Origin: DATFYM01 sp035315065
Lineage (GTDB): Bacteria; Acidobacteriota; Terriglobia; UBA7540
NCBI GenBank assembly: GCA_035315065.1
Contig: DATFYM010000047.1
Location: 1-18,524, forward strand
Reading direction: 5' to 3'
Length of the DNA stretch: 18,524 nucleotides
In this document: one piece after another, positions 14,570-18,524 of the stretch
Layout of the letters: every line of letters begins with the position of its first letter
How positions within the stretch are numbered: position 1 is the stretch's first letter
Position numbers and translations under genes: made by a program
The notes under the pieces: model-generated
The model's input: only the letters and a program-made list of their open reading frames with translations
Databases searched by the model: none
What the model was told of the DNA's origin: nothing

Positions 14570-15817
14570 ATGCTGGAAAAGTACTTTTGTGCTCCCAAGA
14601 CCCTGGCGCGCTTGCGGTCGGGTCTCAGTGGTCCATACATCGACAGCTTTGCTGATGCTCTTGAACGGGACGGTTACTCGCTGCCGAGTGCCGTAAGATA
14701 CCTGCGCGCGGCAGTCCATTTCGGACGTTTTCTGCAGCGCCGGAGCGGTTCCTTCCCTGATGTGAGACCGGACACGCTCGACGCCTTTTCTCGCCACCTG
14801 CCCCTCTGCCACTGCCCTTTGTTGCGGGGCGGAAAAGACCACTACCATACTCGCTTCGGGGCAAAACGGTTTCACGCCTACTTAGTTCAAACGGGGATTT
14901 GCCAACCTTGCTGCAGCCCGGGCACCGAGAGTCCCGAACCCGAACTGATCGTCTCTTTTCGCGATTGGTTCCGACAGCACCGTGGCGCGGCAGAGTGCAC
15001 CTTGCGCCAGTATGCCCGTGGCGCTGCTGCTCTGATCGACGCCTTGGGTGCGAACCCCAGCCGTTGGAAGGCAGTGCAGGTACGAGAGTTCATGCTCGAC
15101 CGTTCCCGCCACTGCGGGGCCGGCACCACTCAAAAGCTGATCACCTCTCTGCGGGCTTTCTTGCGTTATCTCCGCTTCCGGGGCTTGTGCTCCACTGACC
15201 TCGATCAGGCTGTCCCGGCGTTCGCGCATTGGCGATTAGCCAGCCTGCCGCGGTGTCTGTCGGCCAAGGAGGTGAACCGACTCATCGCTGCTTGTAGTGG
15301 CAGTTCTCCACGACAACTGCGTGATCGTGCCATCATTTTGATGCTGGTCCGACTCGGGCTCCGCGCTGGCGACGTAAGTCAACTTCGTCTGTCAGACATT
15401 GATTGGCAGTGCGGCACTTTGCGCGTGCTCGGCAAAGGACGCCATGAAGTGCGGTTACCTCTTCCCCAGGACGTGGGTGAGGCAATCCTTAGTTACCTGG
15501 AGTATCGGATTCCTGCCCACTCTTCGCCTTATGTCTTTCTTCGGCATATTGCTCCCTTTAAGCCGTTCCTCTCTGCGGATAGCGTGTCGAGCGTGGTGAA
15601 AAGGGCCCTGCAACGTGCTGGCATCCAAGCACCGGCCAAAGGCGCTCACCTACTTCGCCATACCGCGGCTACCGAAATGTTGCGGCACGGCGTTCCCCTC
15701 CACCAGATCGGATTGGTCCTCCGCCACCGAAGCCTCGACATGACCGCCTATTACGCCAAGGTGGATGTCGCACTGCTCCAACGGGTCGCCCAGCCGTGGC
15801 CGGAGGTGAACCCATGA
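14570..15817 (+). CDS. ritA: Tyrosine recombinase RitA of the RIT element
   Basis: A 415-residue tyrosine recombinase. The N-terminal half has a SAM-like DNA-binding domain (about 130-225, LIVSFRDWFRQHRGAAECTL then QYARGAAALIDALG) preceded by an extra segment rich in Cys and His (PLCHCPLL, GICQPCCS). The catalytic domain begins at about residue 237. The five active-site positions are visible: Arg in VRLGLRAGDVSQL, Lys in VLGKGRHEVRLPL, HxxR in HLLRHTAATEML, His in LRHRSLDM and the Tyr nucleophile in TAYYAKV. It ends TGA at 15815-15817, overlapping the ATG of ritB by ATGA. As first gene of the trio it likely acts with RitB and RitC on the element ends. It looks intact. Confidence 0.9.
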   Translation: MLEKYFCAPKTLARLRSGLSGPYIDSFADALERDGYSLPSAVRYLRAAVHFGRFLQRRSGSFPDVRPDTLDAFSRHLPLCHCPLLRGGKDHYHTRFGAKRFHAYLVQTGICQPCCSPGTESPEPELIVSFRDWFRQHRGAAECTLRQYARGAAALIDALGANPSRWKAVQVREFMLDRSRHCGAGTTQKLITSLRAFLRYLRFRGLCSTDLDQAVPAFAHWRLASLPRCLSAKEVNRLIAACSGSSPRQLRDRAIILMLVRLGLRAGDVSQLRLSDIDWQCGTLRVLGKGRHEVRLPLPQDVGEAILSYLEYRIPAHSSPYVFLRHIAPFKPFLSADSVSSVVKRALQRAGIQAPAKGAHLLRHTAATEMLRHGVPLHQIGLVLRHRSLDMTAYYAKVDVALLQRVAQPWPEVNP

Positions 15818-16717
15818 TTACCAAGGTCAAAAGGTATCTCGACGTCCGGCACGCCGCCGGCTTCGAACTCAAGAATACGGAGTATCTGCTCAGCAGTTTC
15901 GCGCGTTGGGCCGCCCAGCGTGGCGAAAACCACATTTACACCGAAAGCGCCATCGCATGGGCTAGCCAGACCGTTTCGCGCGCGCAACGAGACGCACGGT
16001 TGAAGACCGTCTGCCGCTTCGCCCGTTACCTGCGCGCCGAAGACGACCTTCATGAACTGCCTCCCGCGAATCACTTCGGTTATCGCAAGAATCGCCGCGT
16101 TCCTCACATCTACTCTGCGGTGGAGATCCGGCACTTGCTCGGCGCCGCCTTACAGCCTCGGACCGTCTGACTCATTGCAACCGCACACCTATACCACGCT
16201 GATTGGGCTGCTCGCGGTCACGGGTCTGCGGATCTCGGAGGCGTTAGCTCTCCAGTTCTCCGATATCACGCCTCAAGGGCTACTGATCCGCAAAACCAAA
16301 TTCCAGAAAACGCGCCTGGTGCCGCTCCACGAGACCGTGATCGCAGCCCTCAATCGTTACCTGACCCGCCGGCGAGAGCATTGCGGCGGGGAATGGGTAT
16401 TCGTCGCCGAGGATGGTCGGCCGTTGCGGTATTGGGATGTTTACTCGGTCTTCCAGAAACTGGCGAAAGCTGCAAGAGTCGTGGGTTCCCGCGGCCGCCG
16501 CCCTCGTTGGCACGAACTGCGCCACACCTTCGCCGTCCGGGCGTTGGAGGCAAGTCCTAAGGGTCGCCAGCAAGTCGGCCAACACCTATTGGCCTTGGCG
16601 ACTTATATGGGTCACGTCAACATCGATGCCACCTACTGGTATCTGGAAGCCACGCCTGAACTGCTGCGGGACATTGCCCGAGCGGCCGAAACCTTTATCC
16701 GGGGAGGGCAGCTATGA
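15814..16717 (+). pseudogene. ritB: Tyrosine recombinase RitB, interrupted by a frameshift
   Basis: ATG at 15814 overlaps the ritA stop. The first frame (MITKVKRYLDVRHAAGFELK to IRHLLGAALQ) runs into a TGA at 16168-16170. The protein continues in the next frame as LGPSDSLQPHTYTTLIGLLA to the stop at 16715-16717. One extra C at 16156-16157 explains it: dropping it restores ALQLGPSDSL. The catalytic part is complete in the second frame: Arg in TGLRISEAL, Lys in TKFQKTRLVPL, HxxR in HELRHTFAV, His in MGHVNIDAT and Tyr in YWYLEA. The joined protein would be about 300 residues. The lesion could be a real mutation, a read error, or conceivably a programmed shift, though I see no slippery heptamer. 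Confidence 0.85.
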
Positions 16718-17700
16718 CCGCCATCGCACCCCACATCGAGGCATTCCTGCGCGAGCACTTGGGCCTTCATCGAGGCGCTAGCCCGCATACTTGCGACTCT
16801 TACGCTTACAGTTTTCAATTGCTGTTCGACTTCGCCGCCAAGCGACTGAAGGTGGCACCCTCAGCGCTGAAACTGGAGCAGTTGGATGCTGAACTGATCG
16901 GCGCCTTCCTGAGAGGTTTAGAGGAGCAGCGTCGAAATTCACCCGATACACGTAACACTCGTTTGGCTGCGATCCGCTCCTTCTTTCACTTCTTGGAGTA
17001 TCGTCAGCCCGCCGCCCTGGAACAGATTCGTCGCGTCCTCGCCATTCCCTTCAAGAGAACCAACACACGCCTGGTTCCGTATCTGGTCCAAGACGAAGTG
17101 CAAGCCTTGCTCGATACTCCGGATCCGGCCACGCGTGATGGGATCCGAGACCGGGCCCTGTTGCACTTGGCGGTGTGTAACGGCCTGCGAGTCTCGGAAC
17201 TGACAGGACTATGCAGCACCGATATCACTCTTCCCTCGATGACCATTCGGGTTCAGGGCAAAGGGCGTCGAGAACGGGTGCTACCCCTTTGGAAAGCGAC
17301 GGCTACGGCGCTCCGAGCATGGTTGGCGGTGCGTGGAACCGTCGCGGTGCCGGAGTTGTTTGTCAATGCACGAGGCGAACCCATGAGCCGTTGGGGGGTC
17401 GCTTACGTGCTGCGACGCCATAGACAAAGCGCCGGTCGAAGATGTCCTTCGCTGATGAAAAAGCGTGTCTCGCCGCATGTTTTGAGGCACACCTGTGCGA
17501 TGGTCGTGCTCCAATCCACCCACGATATTCGCAAGGTCTCCCTTTGGCTGGGACACAGTAATCTGGCCACTACGGAAGTGTACACTCGCGCCGATCCGAC
17601 AGAAAAACTTGAGGCCATTGAGGCCATTGTGCCGCCTCACTTGCGCAAGGGATCGTTCAAACCACCGGACAGGCTGATCGCCTTGCTGAAGGCCAAATGA
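16714..17700 (+). CDS. ritC: Tyrosine recombinase RitC of the RIT element
   Basis: A 328-residue tyrosine recombinase whose ATG (16714) overlaps the ritB stop by ATGA. The SAM-like N-terminal domain covers about residues 5-105 (SPHTCDSYAYSFQLLFDF, RNTRLAAIRSFFHFLEY). The catalytic domain covers about 120-315, with Arg in CNGLRVSELTGL, Lys in VQGKGRRERVLPL, HxxR in HVLRHTCAM, His in LGHSNLATTEV and Tyr in EVYTRADP. All five catalytic positions are present and there is no frame break. It should be translated by coupling from ritB. Because the ritB frameshift stops translation about 550 bp upstream, ritC coupling may now be weakened unless a separate start is used. Confidence 0.91.
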   Translation: MTAIAPHIEAFLREHLGLHRGASPHTCDSYAYSFQLLFDFAAKRLKVAPSALKLEQLDAELIGAFLRGLEEQRRNSPDTRNTRLAAIRSFFHFLEYRQPAALEQIRRVLAIPFKRTNTRLVPYLVQDEVQALLDTPDPATRDGIRDRALLHLAVCNGLRVSELTGLCSTDITLPSMTIRVQGKGRRERVLPLWKATATALRAWLAVRGTVAVPELFVNARGEPMSRWGVAYVLRRHRQSAGRRCPSLMKKRVSPHVLRHTCAMVVLQSTHDIRKVSLWLGHSNLATTEVYTRADPTEKLEAIEAIVPPHLRKGSFKPPDRLIALLKAK

Positions 17701-17728
17701 TAATGGAGAGTCGGAAGGGCTCGTGGCT

Positions 17729-17746
17729 GGGCGCTACGCGCCCTTT
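17729..17746 (+). terminator. Possible terminator of the rit operon
   Basis: GGGCGC, a TAC loop and GCGCCC followed by TTT lie 29 bp after the ritC stop and before the right inverted repeat. The stem is perfect, but the loop is small and the T run is only three bases, so it would be a weak terminator. Confidence 0.4.
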
Positions 17747-17752
17747 CGGCAT

Positions 17753-17790
17753 GCGCACTCCCCATTAGGGAGCACTTCCCATAAGACACG
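17753..17790 (-). repeat. RIT terminal inverted repeat, right
   Basis: Reverse complement of the left repeat with two differences (T to G and T to C in the spacer between the two arms). Its outer six bases GACACG (17785-17790) are the crossover core directly abutting the transposase codons for ISYNS. Confidence 0.88.
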
Positions 17791-17983
17791 AGTTGTAGGA
17801 GATGGCGCGATAGCCGCAGCGAACGCAGCGATCCCGGTGACCGCCCAGAGCAGCGGTACGGCAACGCTCGATGGCGCGCAGGACCTTCCGCTGGGGCCAC
17901 GTCAGCCAGGACCGACAGCGTTCGAAAAAGCGTTCGCCTTGGGCGCGAATGATATCGGCCACCTCCAGGGCAGGCCGATTCAT
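17786..17983 (-). pseudogene. IS91-type transposase, N-terminal piece
   Basis: The minus strand from ATG 17983-17981 reads MNRPALEVADIIRAQGERFF and CRTAALGGHRDRCVRCGYRA ISYNSC, ending at codon 66 (TGT, 17788-17786). This is the N-terminal zinc-ribbon domain (CVRC pair) of IS91-type transposases, which should continue RNRHCPKCQ. Instead the frame enters the RIT right end (LMGSAP) and stops. The continuation is found at 14382. The ATG overlaps the stop of the preceding recombinase gene (ATGA), so the two were co-translated. Confidence 0.92.
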
Positions 17984-18524
17984 GGCTGATGCAACCGGCG
18001 CGACCGGCGAACGGTTTCCGGGCTGGAGACGGGCATGGTGTCCAGGGGGTTGGGAACCGCCTGCAGGTGGCGGCGGGAAAGGTGCAGATAGATAATCGTG
18101 TGTTCGAGTTTGACGTGGCCCAGCAGGAGTTGAATGGTGCGCAGGTCGGCTCCGGCTTCCAGCAGATGGGTAGCGTAGGAATGTCGCAGCAGGTGCGCGT
18201 AAACGTGCTTCGTGATGCCGGCCCGCTGGGCGGCGTATTGACAGGCTTCCCAGACCACTTTGGGGGTAATCGGCTTATCGGCACGCCAATTGTGGACGGT
18301 ACCTGGAAAGAGCCAGGTCTTCGGTCTCATCCAGCGCCAGTACTCGCGCAGGGTCTCCAGCAACTTGGGGCTGAGCGGGACATAGCGGTCACGCCCACCC
18401 TTGCCGTGCTGAATATGGATGAGCATCGACTGGCTATCAATGTCCTTCACCTGGAGGTGGCGCATCTCGGCATTGCGCATGCCGGTGGAGTAGAGCACCA
18501 TCAGCATGGTGCGCTCGAAGAGGT
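17980..18524 (-). CDS. Tyrosine recombinase/integrase of the IS91-type element (5' end beyond window)
   Basis: The minus-strand frame is open from the right edge (LFERTMLMVLYSTGMRNAEM) to a TGA at 17982-17980. The catalytic domain is nearly complete: Arg in STGMRNAEM, Lys in HGKGGRDRYVPL, HxxR in HLLRHSYATHL, His in LGHVKLEHT and the Tyr in TIIYLHLS. The N-terminal DNA-binding domain lies outside the window. The stop overlaps the transposase ATG by ATGA. XerC/D-like recombinases of this kind often accompany IS91-type transposases. It differs clearly from the three rit recombinases and belongs to the outer element, not the RIT. Confidence 0.9.
   Translation of the reverse strand, partial: LFERTMLMVLYSTGMRNAEMRHLQVKDIDSQSMLIHIQHGKGGRDRYVPLSPKLLETLREYWRWMRPKTWLFPGTVHNWRADKPITPKVVWEACQYAAQRAGITKHVYAHLLRHSYATHLLEAGADLRTIQLLLGHVKLEHTIIYLHLSRRHLQAVPNPLDTMPVSSPETVRRSRRLHQP

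Larger units (their letters stand above)
14388..17790 (+). mobile_element. RIT element (three tandem tyrosine recombinases) in the IS91-type transposase
   Basis: Three tyrosine-recombinase genes in one direction, each overlapping the next by ATGA, define the RIT (recombinase in trio) type. The hexamer GACACG lies at both junctions (14382-14387 and 17785-17790). Removing one copy plus the element restores TCG TGT CGC (S-C-R) in the transposase zinc motif. Inverted repeats of 38 bp run inward from CGTGTC at 14408-14445 and 17790-17753, with 36 of 38 matching. The 20 bp at 14388-14407 are an extra palindrome outside the left repeat. The leader 14446-14569 holds no gene. The element is 3.4 kb and looks complete except for a frameshift in ritB. 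Confidence 0.88.
10417..18524 (-). mobile_element. IS91-type element, interrupted twice, right part outside the window
   Basis: On the minus strand it carries a tyrosine-recombinase gene (cut by the right edge), an overlapping HUH/Y2 transposase gene in three pieces, about 260 bp of trailer (10516-10776, no gene seen) and the hairpin cluster at 10417-10515. Inside it sit a RIT element (14388-17790) and a serine-recombinase element (about 11486-14101). A tyrosine recombinase beside the transposase is common in this branch of the IS91 family. The left boundary at 10417 is a guess from the hairpins. The right boundary lies beyond the window. Confidence 0.75.

Overview
The window looks like soil-type Acidobacteriota chromosome. 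This is an inference from the style of the genes: Tat-exported TIM-barrel-like carbohydrate proteins, a DUF1593/Sde182-type secreted protein, a GH3 remnant and dense recombinase elements. No rRNA or other taxonomic marker is present. No tRNA, rRNA or CRISPR array was seen.

Layout. Positions 1-417 (minus) hold the start of a transposon-associated zinc-ribbon protein that runs off the left edge. Positions 418-2661 have no intact gene. They are a graveyard of transposon ends and include one well-preserved 396-bp non-autonomous element (1129-1524) with 25-bp perfect terminal inverted repeats, a 5-bp target duplication (ATTGG) and seven internal 18-bp binding-site-like repeats. Positions 2662-3044 are the frameshifted C-terminal end of a GH3 glycosidase. 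Positions 3258-9352 carry three intact plus-strand genes for exported proteins: a nucleoside-hydrolase-like Sde182/DUF1593 protein and two Tat-signal proteins that are probably carbohydrate-active. Positions 9478-10316 contain two dead fragments, an amidase C-terminus (plus) and an EthD-domain gene (minus) with four lesions.

From about 10417 to the right edge the window is a nested mobile element. The outer layer is an IS91-type (HUH, Y2) element on the minus strand. It has a tyrosine-recombinase gene (17980-18524, cut by the edge) coupled by ATGA to a transposase gene. That transposase is split into three pieces (17983-17786, 14382-14102, 11485-10777) by two independent insertions. One is a RIT element (recombinase in trio; ritA, ritB, ritC, each overlapping the next by ATGA) at 14388-17790. 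The other is a 2.6-kb element at about 11486-14101 built around a large serine recombinase. Deleting both in silico rejoins one open frame of 396 codons.

The RIT element uses a 6-bp core (GACACG) repeated at both junctions and sits in the zinc-finger codons. The serine element sits at the HUH codons with a 2-bp GG shared at both junctions. The left RIT end carries an extra inverted copy of what its circle junction should look like, giving a 32-bp perfect palindrome. ritB has a 1-nt frameshift, so the trio may no longer be functional.
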